Source: Flavobacterium hydrocarbonoxydans (GTDB lineage: Bacteria; Bacteroidota; Bacteroidia; Flavobacteriales; Flavobacteriaceae). Taken from it: a stretch of 64,000 bases of DNA. The notes beneath the pieces are model-generated. The model saw only the letters and a list, made by a program, of their open reading frames with translations, was not told where the DNA came from and did no database searches. The stretch spans positions 186,001 through 250,000 of the forward strand of contig NZ_WSTB01000002.1 of assembly GCF_009789235.1 (NCBI RefSeq), in the 5' to 3' direction. This document shows positions 37,238 through 45,896 of the stretch, in pieces. A program made the translations under genes and the position numbers. Position 1 is the first letter of the stretch, and every line of letters starts with the position of its first letter.

Positions 37238-37777
37238 TTGAAAACTCTACCAATATATCATATCGAACAAATTGAAGACGAAATAAAAATCCAATATTTG
37301 TTTGCCAGCATTGGTGAAAAAACAATCATTAAAGCAATTGAATACTCACCTGTAACTACTTTGGGAGCAAGAACCGTCTATAATTTAGGTTTTGGAGATT
37401 ATGATGAAGCCAACGGCACAATTATTGACGATATTAACAGTAACAATGGTGATATTTATATAGTATTTAATACCGTATTAAGTACTGTTCCTGTCTTTTT
37501 TGAAACAAACCCAGACGCAGTAATTATTGTTAGTGGTAGTGATAGTCATGAAGATTTTATAAATAATTGTCTTCCAGATTGTAGAAAGAAATGCGTAGAT
37601 AAATGCAAGAACTACCAAAGAAGAATAAAAGCATATAGATATTATGTAGATAAAAACTTCGATGAACTATGTAAAGAATTTATTTTTTTTGGACGCAATA
37701 AAACAAAAGAAAACACATTTGTCCAATATATTCCAAACCAAGATTACAATGACATTTTGGTTTACAAGAAAAAATAA
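37238..37777 (+). CDS. DUF6934-like protein with a cysteine ladder
   Basis: 179 residues, TTG start (only start that gives the N-terminus MKTLPIYHIEQ). The core NLGFGDYDEANG, VIIVSGSDSHED and KAYRYYVDKNF, then FIFFG, looks like a small Bacteroidota family I recall as DUF6934 (uncertain). Between residues 111 and 123 there are four cysteines spaced every four residues (C111, C115, C119, C123), with C145 later, which could bind metal. A 56-residue gene follows after 48 bases and the pair ends in a strong terminator. Base composition is more AT-rich than that of its neighbours. Function unknown; a toxin-antitoxin-like pair is possible. Confidence 0.6.
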   Translation: MKTLPIYHIEQIEDEIKIQYLFASIGEKTIIKAIEYSPVTTLGARTVYNLGFGDYDEANGTIIDDINSNNGDIYIVFNTVLSTVPVFFETNPDAVIIVSGSDSHEDFINNCLPDCRKKCVDKCKNYQRRIKAYRYYVDKNFDELCKEFIFFGRNKTKENTFVQYIPNQDYNDILVYKKK

Positions 37778-37825
37778 TATAAATTTGTGTATAATTAAGC
37801 ATTATTTCTAATGTAATTTAATAGT

Positions 37826-37996
37826 ATGAAAACAATTAAACCAACTTTAAAAGCTTCTAAAGTTATTGTTGAATCAACAATAATTAAAGAGAGAATTGCA
37901 ACTGTTGCTAATAATCTTAAAGGAAAAGAATTGTTTACGGATAAGATAGAACTGGCAAAGAAAAGTTTAAGTGACTTAAAATCTTTACCTATTTAA
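37826..37996 (+). CDS. Small basic protein following the DUF6934-like gene
   Basis: 56 residues: starts MKTIKPTLKASKVIVES, then TIIKERIATVANNLKGKELF, ending in DLKSLPI. It has no signal peptide, is rich in lysine and probably helical. It sits 48 bases after the DUF6934-like gene in the same orientation and is followed 16 bases later by a perfect terminator, so the two form a unit. The size and charge would suit an antitoxin or accessory subunit; this is inference only. Confidence 0.5.
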   Translation: MKTIKPTLKASKVIVESTIIKERIATVANNLKGKELFTDKIELAKKSLSDLKSLPI

Positions 37997-38012
37997 ATAC
38001 AATAGCCCAAAT

Positions 38013-38053
38013 AAAAAAGTCGATTTAGAGAAAACTAAATCGACTTTTTTATT
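38013..38053 (+). terminator. Strong terminator of the two-gene unit
   Basis: 16-base perfect stem AAAAAAGTCGATTTAG / CTAAATCGACTTTTTT with a 6-base loop. The 216 bases from here to uvrC show no further gene or clear repeat. Confidence 0.9.
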
Positions 38054-38269
38054 TTACACATTTGTTGAACTCAAAAAATAATTTTCTACAACAAATTCGG
38101 ACAATTCATTAAATAGAAAGTTGTTTTGTATTTAGGATGATTTGGCAAATCCGAATAATGGGCTTAATTTAGCGCCAAGGCCGCTGTAGTAACATAACGT
38201 TACATTTTGTGGCAAAATCGGAATGATTTTTGAAACCACTTTTTACTCTATTTCCAGAAATAAAACAGC

Positions 38270-40063
38270 ATGCAAAAACCGTCTTTAGATCTCCAAATTC
38301 TAACCCTGCCAGACAATCCTGGCGTGTATCAATATTATGACAAAGACGGCAAAATTTTATATGTTGGCAAAGCCAAAAATTTAAAAAAAAGAGTCTCTTC
38401 CTATTTCAATAAAATTCACGATACCGCCAAAACTAATGTGCTGGTAAGGAAAATTGTAACCATAAAACACATTGTGGTTCCTACCGAAACCGATGCGCTT
38501 TTGTTAGAAAACAACTTGATCAAAACCCTGCAGCCCCGTTACAACGTACTGCTTCGTGATGACAAAAGTTATCCTTGGATTTGTATTAAAAAAGAACCTT
38601 TTTCGAGAATATTTTCGACCCGTAGAATGGTCAAGGACGGTTCTGAATATTTTGGCCCGTACACCAGTTTCAAAACGGTACATACTATTTTGGATTTAAT
38701 CAAAGAATTATATCCCTTGCGAACCTGCAATTATGATTTGAGCGAATCAAACATCAATTCGGGAAAATTCAAAGTTTGTCTCGAATATCATATTGGCAAT
38801 TGCAAAGGTCCCTGTGAAGGATTGGAATCAATAGAAGATTATCAAAGACAAGTGGATGCGATTCGTGAAATCCTGAAAGGAAATTTCAAAGAAAGCATGA
38901 AAGACTTCAAGCGCTTAATGATGCTGCATGCCCAGGAATTACGTTTTGAAGAAGCCCAGAAAATCAAAGAAAAAATAGAAGTCCTTGAAAATTACCAATC
39001 GCGATCCACGATTGTAAATCCAAAAATTACCAACATAGACGTTTTCTCGATTGTATCAGACGAAAGTGCGGCGTATGTCAACTTTTTACAAATTTCGCAT
39101 GGTTCGATCATTCGTTCGCATACTTTAGAAATAAAGAAAAAACTGGACGAATCAGATGAAGAACTACTCGAACTGGCCATCATAGAACTTCGGGAGCGTT
39201 TTCATTTATTATCAAAAGAAATCATTGTTCCGTTCGAAGTTGATTTGGGCGAAAACATCAAAATAACCGTTCCGCAACTGGGTGATAAAAAACAAATTCT
39301 GGATTTATCAATCCGAAATGCCAAATTTTACCGAATCGAACAGCTTAAACAATTGCAAATAGTAGATCCTGATCGTCATACGAATCGCATCATGGCGCAG
39401 ATGCAAAAAGATTTGCGTTTGCCTGTAGAGCCTCGCCATATCGAATGTTTTGACAACTCGAATATTCAGGGAACCAATCCGGTTGCGGCCTGCGTCGTTT
39501 TTAAAGACGGAAAACCAAGCAAAAAAGAGTATCGCCATTTTAACGTAAAAACGGTCGAAGGCCCAGACGATTTTGCCTCGATGACCGAAATTGTGTATCG
39601 CCGTTACAAAAGATTATTAGACGAAAACGAACCGCTTCCGCAATTGATCATTATAGACGGTGGAAAAGGACAGCTTTCATCAGCCTTAAAAAGTATCGAC
39701 GAATTAGGTTTACGCGGAAAAATTGCCATTATCGGAATTGCCAAACGTCTCGAAGAGCTTTTTTATCCCGGCGATTCGATTCCGTTGTACCTCGATAAAA
39801 AATCCGAAACGTTAAAAGTCATCCAGCAATTACGTAACGAAGCCCACCGATTCGGCATCACTTTTCATCGTGACAAACGAAGCAAAGCCGCCCTTAACTC
39901 TTCGGTAGAAAGCATTCCGGGCATTGGCGAAAAAACCATGCTTACGTTAATACAACATTTCAAAAGTGTTAAAAGATTGAAATTGGCTACAGAAAAAGAA
40001 ATTTCAGCTGTTGTTGGAGTAGCAAAAGCCAAAAAAATTACCGACTTTTACAAAACCAATTAG
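38270..40063 (+). CDS. uvrC: Excinuclease ABC subunit C
   Basis: 597 residues. GIY-YIG nuclease (LPDNPGVYQYYDKDGKILYV, residues 11-30), a UVR domain (LRFEEAQKIKEKIEVLENY), an RNase H-like second nuclease (IECFDNSNIQGTNPVAACVV, IIIDGGKGQLSSAL), and C-terminal helix-hairpin-helix motifs (SIPGIGEKTMLTLI). UvrC cuts on both sides of a UvrB-marked lesion. It lies just before the patatin gene, with 9 bases between them. Confidence 0.97.
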   Translation: MQKPSLDLQILTLPDNPGVYQYYDKDGKILYVGKAKNLKKRVSSYFNKIHDTAKTNVLVRKIVTIKHIVVPTETDALLLENNLIKTLQPRYNVLLRDDKSYPWICIKKEPFSRIFSTRRMVKDGSEYFGPYTSFKTVHTILDLIKELYPLRTCNYDLSESNINSGKFKVCLEYHIGNCKGPCEGLESIEDYQRQVDAIREILKGNFKESMKDFKRLMMLHAQELRFEEAQKIKEKIEVLENYQSRSTIVNPKITNIDVFSIVSDESAAYVNFLQISHGSIIRSHTLEIKKKLDESDEELLELAIIELRERFHLLSKEIIVPFEVDLGENIKITVPQLGDKKQILDLSIRNAKFYRIEQLKQLQIVDPDRHTNRIMAQMQKDLRLPVEPRHIECFDNSNIQGTNPVAACVVFKDGKPSKKEYRHFNVKTVEGPDDFASMTEIVYRRYKRLLDENEPLPQLIIIDGGKGQLSSALKSIDELGLRGKIAIIGIAKRLEELFYPGDSIPLYLDKKSETLKVIQQLRNEAHRFGITFHRDKRSKAALNSSVESIPGIGEKTMLTLIQHFKSVKRLKLATEKEISAVVGVAKAKKITDFYKTN

Positions 40064-40072
40064 TTTTCTTTT

Positions 40073-42439
40073 ATGCGCCAAAAACTGCTGTCCATTACAA
40101 ATACTCGGTCAAAAATCTTTTTTTCTACGCCAGAAAAAGGAGCTTCTTGGGTCGCTCTTTTTTGGCAAGAAAAAATAGCTTTTTGCCTCTCGCAGTTTTC
40201 CATTTCCATCAGTGGCGTGGCACTCGTTTTTATAACAATCTTTCTGTTTAATTCGCAGGAGTCATTTTCACAAGAAAAGACTCCGGATAGCACCAATAGT
40301 ACAAAAAGACCCAAAATAGGTTTGGTTTTAAGCGGCGGTGGTGCCAAAGGTTTTGCACATATTGGCGTTTTAAAAGTTCTGGAAGAAGCAGGAGTCAAAA
40401 TCGATTATATTGGCGGAACCAGTATGGGTGCTATTGTTGGCGGACTTTACGCATCAGGTTACAATGCAGCTCAAATCGATTCTATATTCAAACAAACGAA
40501 TTTTGATGAACTGATAAACGATTATATCCCGCGTTCTTCAAAAAATTTCTATGGCAAAAAAAATGACGAATTGTACGCATTGGCCTTGCCTTTCAGTAAT
40601 TTAAAAGTAGGAATCCCGGAAGCGCTCTCAAAAGGAATGTACAATTATAATTTATTGAGCAGCCTTACCCGAAATGTGCGACATGTTCGTGATTTTAATG
40701 AACTGCCAACCCCTTTTTTATGTATTGCAACAAACATCGAAACCGGCGAAGAAGTCGTATTAGACAAAGGCAATTTAGTTCAGGCTATGATGGCAAGTGC
40801 TGCATTCCCCTCTTTATTTTCTCCAATTGAAATCGACGGAAAATTATTAGTCGATGGTGGTGTAGTCAACAATTATCCAATCAAAGAAGTTCGTAATTTA
40901 GGTGCTGATATTATTATCGGTGTTGATGTACAAGACGATTTATTAGATCGTAAAAGCCTGAAAAATGCTACGAGAATACTAGTACAGATTACCAATCTCC
41001 AGTCTATCGACAAAATGAAACGAAAAATAAAAAACACCGATGTTTATATCAAACCTGATATAAGCGATTACGGTGTGATTTCTTTTGACAAAGGTTCTGA
41101 AATCATTCGAAAAGGAGAAGATGCTGCCTTTAGCGTTTACGAAAAAATCAAATCGTTAGTAGATGAAGAGCATTATTACAAAAAGCCTAAGCTAGAAATA
41201 GCAACAGATACATTAAAAATTGCAAAAATAAATAGTAATAAACTAGATAATTTTACCAAAGAATATATCAACAGTAAACTTCGTTTTAAACCAGGAAGCA
41301 CAATTACGTATCAGGATTTACGAGTTGGAATCAATAATATCAATGCGACACAAAACTTTAGTGCATTGTCTTATCGTCTTGACCCAAATGGCCAAAAAGA
41401 CGATTTAAACTTAGAATTACAGGAAAACCCAACACAAACCTACCTAAAACTGGGCTTGCATTATGACGGACTTTATAAAAGTGCCGTTTTACTAAATCTT
41501 ACGCACAAGAAAACTTTTTTAAAGAATGATGTAACCTCATTGGATATTATTTTAGGAGATAATTTCAGATACGATTTAAATTATTATGTCGAAAATGGAT
41601 TTAATATCAGCTTTGGTTTTCGTTCCAGATTAAATCAGTTCAACCGTAATGTTACCACAAGCATCAGTAATGCTTCAACGCAGAACCCAAACATTAATTT
41701 GATTAATGTAGAGTTTCTGGATGTTTCGAATCAGGCTTATTTCCAGACCATTTTTGTACAAAAATTTTTAATGGGCGGAGGTGTCGAACATAAATTTCTA
41801 AAAATAAAATCGCCTACCCTTGCCAATATTGACCAAAAAATAGATGAAAGTACGTATTGGAGCCTTTTTGGATATCTAAAATATGATTCTTTTGATGATA
41901 AGAGTTTCCCGAGCAGAGGCTGGTATGGATCGGGAGATATTCAGACGTATTTAGCCTCTTCAAATTATACAGGATTATTCAATCCTTTTACAACTGCCAA
42001 AGCTGAAGCCGGTTTTGCGAGAACACTTTTCAGAAAAGCGACTATAAAATTTCAGGCCGAAGCAGGTCTGACATTTGGCAATGAAAGTGTTCCCTTTTTT
42101 GATTATATCCTTGGTGGATATGGTTATAATAAAACGAATAATTTCAATTATTTTTATGGTTATGATTTCCTGAGTATTGCAGGAAATAGTTTTATCAAGT
42201 CGGCAATCACGGCAGATTATGAAATTGTAAAGAAAAACCATATCAATTTTTCAGCCAATTTTGCCAATCTCGGCGACGATATTTTTAGCAGTGTCGATTG
42301 GGTTTCGATGCCCAAATACACAGGTTATGCAGTTGGTTATGGTTTAGAAACCATTATTGGGCCGATCGAAGTTAAGTATTCCTGGTCACCGGAAAACCCA
42401 AAGGGCTTTACCTGGTTTAGTATCGGATTTTTGTTTTAA
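40073..42439 (+). CDS. Patatin-like phospholipase with outer-membrane barrel domain
   Basis: 788 residues from the first ATG. Patatin domain: oxyanion loop SGGGAKGFAHIGVLK, nucleophile GTSMGAIVGG, aspartate DGGVVNNYP. It is followed by a POTRA-like segment (about residues 370-440) and a C-terminal barrel ending GFTWFSIGFLF. This is the PlpD/type Vd-like layout. The first 48 residues look non-native; a GTG at 40217 would give a normal signal peptide (VALVFITIFLFNSQESFSQ), so the true start may be there. Confidence 0.88.
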   Translation: MRQKLLSITNTRSKIFFSTPEKGASWVALFWQEKIAFCLSQFSISISGVALVFITIFLFNSQESFSQEKTPDSTNSTKRPKIGLVLSGGGAKGFAHIGVLKVLEEAGVKIDYIGGTSMGAIVGGLYASGYNAAQIDSIFKQTNFDELINDYIPRSSKNFYGKKNDELYALALPFSNLKVGIPEALSKGMYNYNLLSSLTRNVRHVRDFNELPTPFLCIATNIETGEEVVLDKGNLVQAMMASAAFPSLFSPIEIDGKLLVDGGVVNNYPIKEVRNLGADIIIGVDVQDDLLDRKSLKNATRILVQITNLQSIDKMKRKIKNTDVYIKPDISDYGVISFDKGSEIIRKGEDAAFSVYEKIKSLVDEEHYYKKPKLEIATDTLKIAKINSNKLDNFTKEYINSKLRFKPGSTITYQDLRVGINNINATQNFSALSYRLDPNGQKDDLNLELQENPTQTYLKLGLHYDGLYKSAVLLNLTHKKTFLKNDVTSLDIILGDNFRYDLNYYVENGFNISFGFRSRLNQFNRNVTTSISNASTQNPNINLINVEFLDVSNQAYFQTIFVQKFLMGGGVEHKFLKIKSPTLANIDQKIDESTYWSLFGYLKYDSFDDKSFPSRGWYGSGDIQTYLASSNYTGLFNPFTTAKAEAGFARTLFRKATIKFQAEAGLTFGNESVPFFDYILGGYGYNKTNNFNYFYGYDFLSIAGNSFIKSAITADYEIVKKNHINFSANFANLGDDIFSSVDWVSMPKYTGYAVGYGLETIIGPIEVKYSWSPENPKGFTWFSIGFLF

Positions 42440-42619
42440 TTTGTAATTTAAATCAATAAAAATTACGATATTTGTTGTAATGAAAACAAAATGGACAGGT
42501 TTATTAGAGTATCTTCAATTCCTTATTAAGAGAAATCCTGAGTAAAGGCTATCGAATTGAGGTAATTAGTCATTGAGTAAAATGAACTGATTATCTGTTC
42601 ATACAATTCAAATTTTTCG

Positions 42620-42652
42620 AATTATCTAATTTACAAATTATCTAATTGAAAA
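42620..42652 (+). repeat. Octamer array before hmgA
   Basis: Two copies of AATTATCTAATT (42620-42631 and 42636-42647) in a frame of 8-base units (TTATCTAA, TTTACAAA, TTATCTAA). It is complementary to the array just after hmgA. The 216 bases between the patatin gene and hmgA otherwise hold only a 21-codon ORF that I do not support. Confidence 0.85.
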
Positions 42653-42655
42653 GCC

Positions 42656-43813
42656 ATGCCATTATATCATAAACTTGGAAACTTTCCTCAAAAAAGACAC
42701 ACCCAATTCGAAAAACCAAACGGTGGTTTCTACTACGAACAATTGTTTGGTACCGAAGGTTTTCACGGACATTCATCCTTGTCATACCATGTTCACCGAC
42801 CTACACAGGTTAAGGAAATTCTGAATTCATATTCGGTTGAACCTAAAATTGCAATCGGAAAAAACATAAAATCATTATTATTTAAAGGTTTTGAATTAAA
42901 ACCTGAAAACGACTTTTTGGATAGTCGCAAAGCCATGCTGGTCAACAAAGACTGTATCATAGGTTTGGCAGCTCCAAAAGAATCGCTCACAAAATATTTC
43001 TACAAAAATGCCGATGCCGATGAAATGATTTTCATCCATAAAGGAAAAGGGAAACTGCGTACCATGTTAGGCAATATTCCTTTTGAATACGGCGATTACC
43101 TTATTATTCCACGCGGAATCATTTACCAAATAGAATTTGAAACCCAGGAGAACCGACTTTTCTACGTTGAATCTTACGCTCCTTTTTATACACCAAAACG
43201 TTATAAAAACGCATCAGGTCAGCATTTGGAACATTCGCCTTTTTGTGAACGCGATTTTATTTTGCCAAACGAATTGGAAACACACGATGAAAAAGGTGAT
43301 TTTTTAATTAAAATCAAAAAAGAAGGTATGATTCACGAAGTGGTTTATGCTACACATCCTTTTGACGTTGTGGGTTGGGACGGCTACAATTTTCCGTACG
43401 GATTTTCGATTCATAATTTCGAACCTATAACTGGGCGCGTTCATCAACCGCCACCAGTGCATCAAACTTTCGAAACGGCCACTTTTGTCGTTTGCTCATT
43501 CTGTCCAAGATTATACGATTATCACCCGAAGGCAATTCCGGCACCTTACAATCACAGCAATATAGATTCAGACGAAGTACTGTATTATGTCGATGGCGAT
43601 TTTATGAGCCGTAATAATATTGAGCAGGGTCATATCACGTTGCATCCAAAAGGCATTCCGCACGGACCAGCTCCTGGTGCAATGGAACGCAGTATTGGTC
43701 ATAAAGAAACCCAGGAATTAGCCGTTATGGTGGATACTTTCAGGCCATTGATGGTTACCGAAGAAGCTATGGGACTTGATGATGGACAATATTATAAATC
43801 CTGGACGGAGTAG
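42656..43813 (+). CDS. hmgA: Homogentisate 1,2-dioxygenase
   Basis: 385 residues. The N-terminus MPLYHKLGNFPQKRHTQFEK and the segments GTEGFHGHSSLSYH and ITLHPKGIPHGPAPGAMERS match this iron-dependent ring-opening dioxygenase of tyrosine catabolism. It produces maleylacetoacetate from homogentisate. It is followed by a four-helix-bundle gene and then hppD, which makes homogentisate, so the catabolic pair is interrupted by an inserted unit. Octamer arrays lie on both sides. Confidence 0.95.
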   Translation: MPLYHKLGNFPQKRHTQFEKPNGGFYYEQLFGTEGFHGHSSLSYHVHRPTQVKEILNSYSVEPKIAIGKNIKSLLFKGFELKPENDFLDSRKAMLVNKDCIIGLAAPKESLTKYFYKNADADEMIFIHKGKGKLRTMLGNIPFEYGDYLIIPRGIIYQIEFETQENRLFYVESYAPFYTPKRYKNASGQHLEHSPFCERDFILPNELETHDEKGDFLIKIKKEGMIHEVVYATHPFDVVGWDGYNFPYGFSIHNFEPITGRVHQPPPVHQTFETATFVVCSFCPRLYDYHPKAIPAPYNHSNIDSDEVLYYVDGDFMSRNNIEQGHITLHPKGIPHGPAPGAMERSIGHKETQELAVMVDTFRPLMVTEEAMGLDDGQYYKSWTE

Positions 43814-43815
43814 CG

Positions 43816-43902
43816 AATTAGATAATGTGTCAATTTGATAATTAGATAATGTTTTTGAAAGCACATAAAAATTAGAAAATGTGCCAATTAAAAAAAGATA
43901 AT
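43816..43902 (+). repeat. Left octamer arrays of the first four-helix-bundle unit
   Basis: Units ATTAGATA, ATGTGTCA, ATTTGATA, ATTAGATA (43817-43848), then ATTAGAAA, ATGTGCCA, ATTAAAAA (43871-43894). Period is 8. AATTAGATAAT at 43816-43826 is a perfect complement of 44436-44446. Confidence 0.88.
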
Positions 43903-43916
43903 TAAAACAATACTTA

Positions 43917-43950
43917 TTTGTAGTATTTAAATTACAAATTATTATCTTTG
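43917..43950 (+). promoter_or_regulatory. Promoter of the first four-helix-bundle gene
   Basis: TTTG (43917-43920), 22 bases, TATCTTTG (43943-43950). It lies inside the bracketed unit, so the gene brings its own promoter. Confidence 0.6.
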
Positions 43951-43958
43951 ATAATAAT

Positions 43959-43993
43959 TTATCTCATTATCAAATTTTCTAATTAACTAATTC
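43959..43993 (+). repeat. Inverted octamer array directly before the first four-helix-bundle gene
   Basis: Units TTATCTCA, TTATCAAA, TTTTCTAA, TTAACTAA. Period is 8, opposite in sense to the arrays at 43816, with which it can pair. Confidence 0.85.
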
Positions 43994-43996
43994 AAA

Positions 43997-44359
43997 ATGA
44001 CTTTCAACGAAAAATACAAAGACAACGCTCTTTTAATAAAAACTTTCAACTTTGCTCTTAATATAATTGACTATACAAGTGAGCTACAAGAACAAAAGAA
44101 ATTTGTAATTGCAAATCAATTATTAAAAAGCGGAACATCAATAGGAGCCAATTCAAAAGAATCGCAAAACGCAGAGAGCAAAGCAGACTTTATTCATAAA
44201 TTAAAAATTGCGATCAAGGAAGCCGACGAGACTGAATACTGGTTATTCTTATGTGATGCTCACAAAAGTTATCCAGATTGCGAAGAATTACTGAATGAAT
44301 TATCAGAGATTTTAAAAATTTTAAATAAAATAATATCAACATCTAAGATGAGGAATTAG
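43997..44359 (+). CDS. Four-helix-bundle protein (S23/IVP family), first copy
   Basis: 120 residues. All-helical, with the family core LNIIDYTSELQEQKK, IANQLLKSGTSIGANSKESQ, FIHKLKIAIKEADETEYWL and ELLNELSEILKILNKIIS. This family (23S rRNA-intervening sequence protein) is encoded inside intervening sequences of rRNA genes in some bacteria and is related to the Avd subunit of diversity-generating retroelements. Here it stands alone between hmgA and hppD, with its own promoter and arrays of octamers on both sides. Function unknown; it may bind nucleic acid. Confidence 0.9.
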   Translation: MTFNEKYKDNALLIKTFNFALNIIDYTSELQEQKKFVIANQLLKSGTSIGANSKESQNAESKADFIHKLKIAIKEADETEYWLFLCDAHKSYPDCEELLNELSEILKILNKIISTSKMRN

Positions 44360-44446
44360 AAAATTAGAAAATGTGTCAATTGGAAAATTGATCAACTTAA
44401 AACATTTCAAAATTATCTCATTTTCTCATTGTCAAATTATCTAATT
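44353..44446 (+). repeat. Right octamer arrays of the first four-helix-bundle unit
   Basis: Forward units ATTAGAAA, ATTAGAAA, ATGTGTCA, ATTGGAAA (44355-44386), then inverted units TTATCTCA, TTTTCTCA, TTGTCAAA, TTATCTAA (44413-44444) running up to the hppD start. Period is 8. Confidence 0.88.
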
Positions 44447-45604
44447 ATGAAACAAGTAAAATCAGTAGAATACGGATTAGAGAAAATTTTCGAAGGAGCT
44501 CAGGATTTCCTTCCTTTATTAGGAACCGATTATGTAGAATTCTATGTTGGAAACGCCAAACAATCGGCACATTATTACAAGACTGCTTTCGGATATCAAT
44601 CTTTGGCTTATGCCGGATTAGAAACCGGAGTAAAAGACAGAGCTTCTTATGTGTTGAAACAAGACAAAATCAGAATTGTTCTGACCACACCTTTAACACA
44701 GGATTCTCCAATACATGCACATCTTCAAAAACACGGGGATGGTGTAAAAGTAGCTGCTCTTTGGGTTGAAGATGCTACAAAATCATACGAGGAAACCATG
44801 AAACGAGGCGCTCGTTCCTTTATGGAACCAACGGTTGAAAAAGATGAATTTGGAGAAGTCGTACGTTCTGGAATTTATACGTATGGAGAAACCGTTCACA
44901 TTTTCGTAGAAAGAAAAAACTACAACGGTGTTTTCTTACCAGGTTACAAAGAATGGAAATCCGATTACAATCCGGAGCCTACTGGTCTGAAATATATTGA
45001 CCACATGGTTGGAAATGTAGGCTGGAACGAAATGAATATCTGGGTAAAATTCTACGAAGACGTTATGGGCTTTGTGAATTTCCTATCCTTTGATGACAAA
45101 CAAATTACTACAGAATATTCGGCATTGATGAGTAAAGTAATGTCTAACGGAAACGGAAGAATCAAATTCCCGATCAACGAGCCAGCAGAAGGAAAGAAAA
45201 AATCACAAATTGAAGAATATTTAGATTTTTATGGCGGACCTGGCATTCAGCATATTGCCATCGCAACCGATGATATTATCAAAACGGTTTCGCAACTAAG
45301 AGCACGTGGAGTAGAATTTTTGTCGGCTCCGCCCCATACGTATTACCAGGCAATTCCTGAACGTTTAGGCGTTCACATGGATATGATGAAAGAAGATTTG
45401 AACGAAATCGAAAAATTAGCCATCATGGTCGATGCCGATGAAGACGGTTACTTATTACAGATATTTACTAAGCCTGTTCAGGACAGACCAACACTTTTCT
45501 TCGAAATTATTCAAAGAATGGGAGCAAAAGGATTCGGTGCAGGTAACTTTAAAGCCCTTTTTGAGTCGATTGAGAGAGAACAGGAATTGAGAGGAACTTT
45601 GTAA
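44447..45604 (+). CDS. hppD: 4-hydroxyphenylpyruvate dioxygenase
   Basis: 385 residues from the ATG at 44447. The frame opens 18 bases earlier at a TTG, but that lies in the octamer array and adds residues not seen in the family. Two vicinal-oxygen-chelate halves; iron ligands H in YIDHMVGNV, H in GPGIQHIAIATDD, and E in PTLFFEIIQRMG. It makes homogentisate from the tyrosine keto acid. The pathway partner hmgA lies upstream. Confidence 0.96.
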   Translation: MKQVKSVEYGLEKIFEGAQDFLPLLGTDYVEFYVGNAKQSAHYYKTAFGYQSLAYAGLETGVKDRASYVLKQDKIRIVLTTPLTQDSPIHAHLQKHGDGVKVAALWVEDATKSYEETMKRGARSFMEPTVEKDEFGEVVRSGIYTYGETVHIFVERKNYNGVFLPGYKEWKSDYNPEPTGLKYIDHMVGNVGWNEMNIWVKFYEDVMGFVNFLSFDDKQITTEYSALMSKVMSNGNGRIKFPINEPAEGKKKSQIEEYLDFYGGPGIQHIAIATDDIIKTVSQLRARGVEFLSAPPHTYYQAIPERLGVHMDMMKEDLNEIEKLAIMVDADEDGYLLQIFTKPVQDRPTLFFEIIQRMGAKGFGAGNFKALFESIEREQELRGTL

Positions 45605-45713
45605 AACTGCTTTTTTTTTACATTATGCAAAAAAATACACCGTAAAACGTTGATTTTTATGCAAATGTTTTGTTAAACTCACTTTTTGCTATTTATTTTA
45701 TAAACTTTGTATC

Positions 45714-45838
45714 TATCTTTGCACTCGCAAATCAGGAAGGGGTGGTTTCCTTCCTAATTGATATAAATTTCATAATTTATAGTTTTTTGGTTAGTTAATA
45801 GCATAAAAACTCAGTCATTACTTGACTGAGTTTTTTTG
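45714..45838 (+). ncRNA. Candidate small RNA between hppD and the DUF3108 gene
   Basis: A clear minus-7 element TATCTTTG (45714-45721), then about 85 bases with no ORF, then a perfect terminator. Between them is a hairpin AGGAAGG (45734-45740) / CCTTCCT (45749-45755). The predicted transcript is about 110 bases. No properly spaced minus-33 element is seen. The alternative is only a terminator region of hppD. No known RNA family was recognised. Confidence 0.4.
45806..45838 (+). terminator. Terminator before the DUF3108 gene
   Basis: Arms AAAACTCAGTCA (45806-45817) and TGACTGAG plus T-run (45823 onward), loop of 5 bases. Confidence 0.88.
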
Positions 45839-45896
45839 TTTTGTTAAATTTGGAATAGAATTTGCGTTTAATACAAATAAACAGACAAATAGTACT

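Noticed and set aside
42480..42545. 21-codon ORF MKTKWTGLLEYLQFLIKRN.. between the patatin gene and hmgA
   Set aside because: Too short, no conserved context, and no terminator or clear promoter. It could be chance.
43997..44359. Diversity-generating retroelement (S23/Avd relation)
   Set aside because: No reverse transcriptase, no template/variable repeat pair in the window.
44429..44446. TTG start for hppD inside the octamer array
   Set aside because: The ATG at 44447 gives the normal N-terminus of the family.
43816..44446. CRISPR array at the octamer repeats
   Set aside because: Units are 8 bases and contiguous without spacers, and no cas genes are nearby.
45822..45896. Upstream part of the DUF3108 frame
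   Set aside because: It overlaps the terminator; the ATG at 45897 starts a proper signal peptide.
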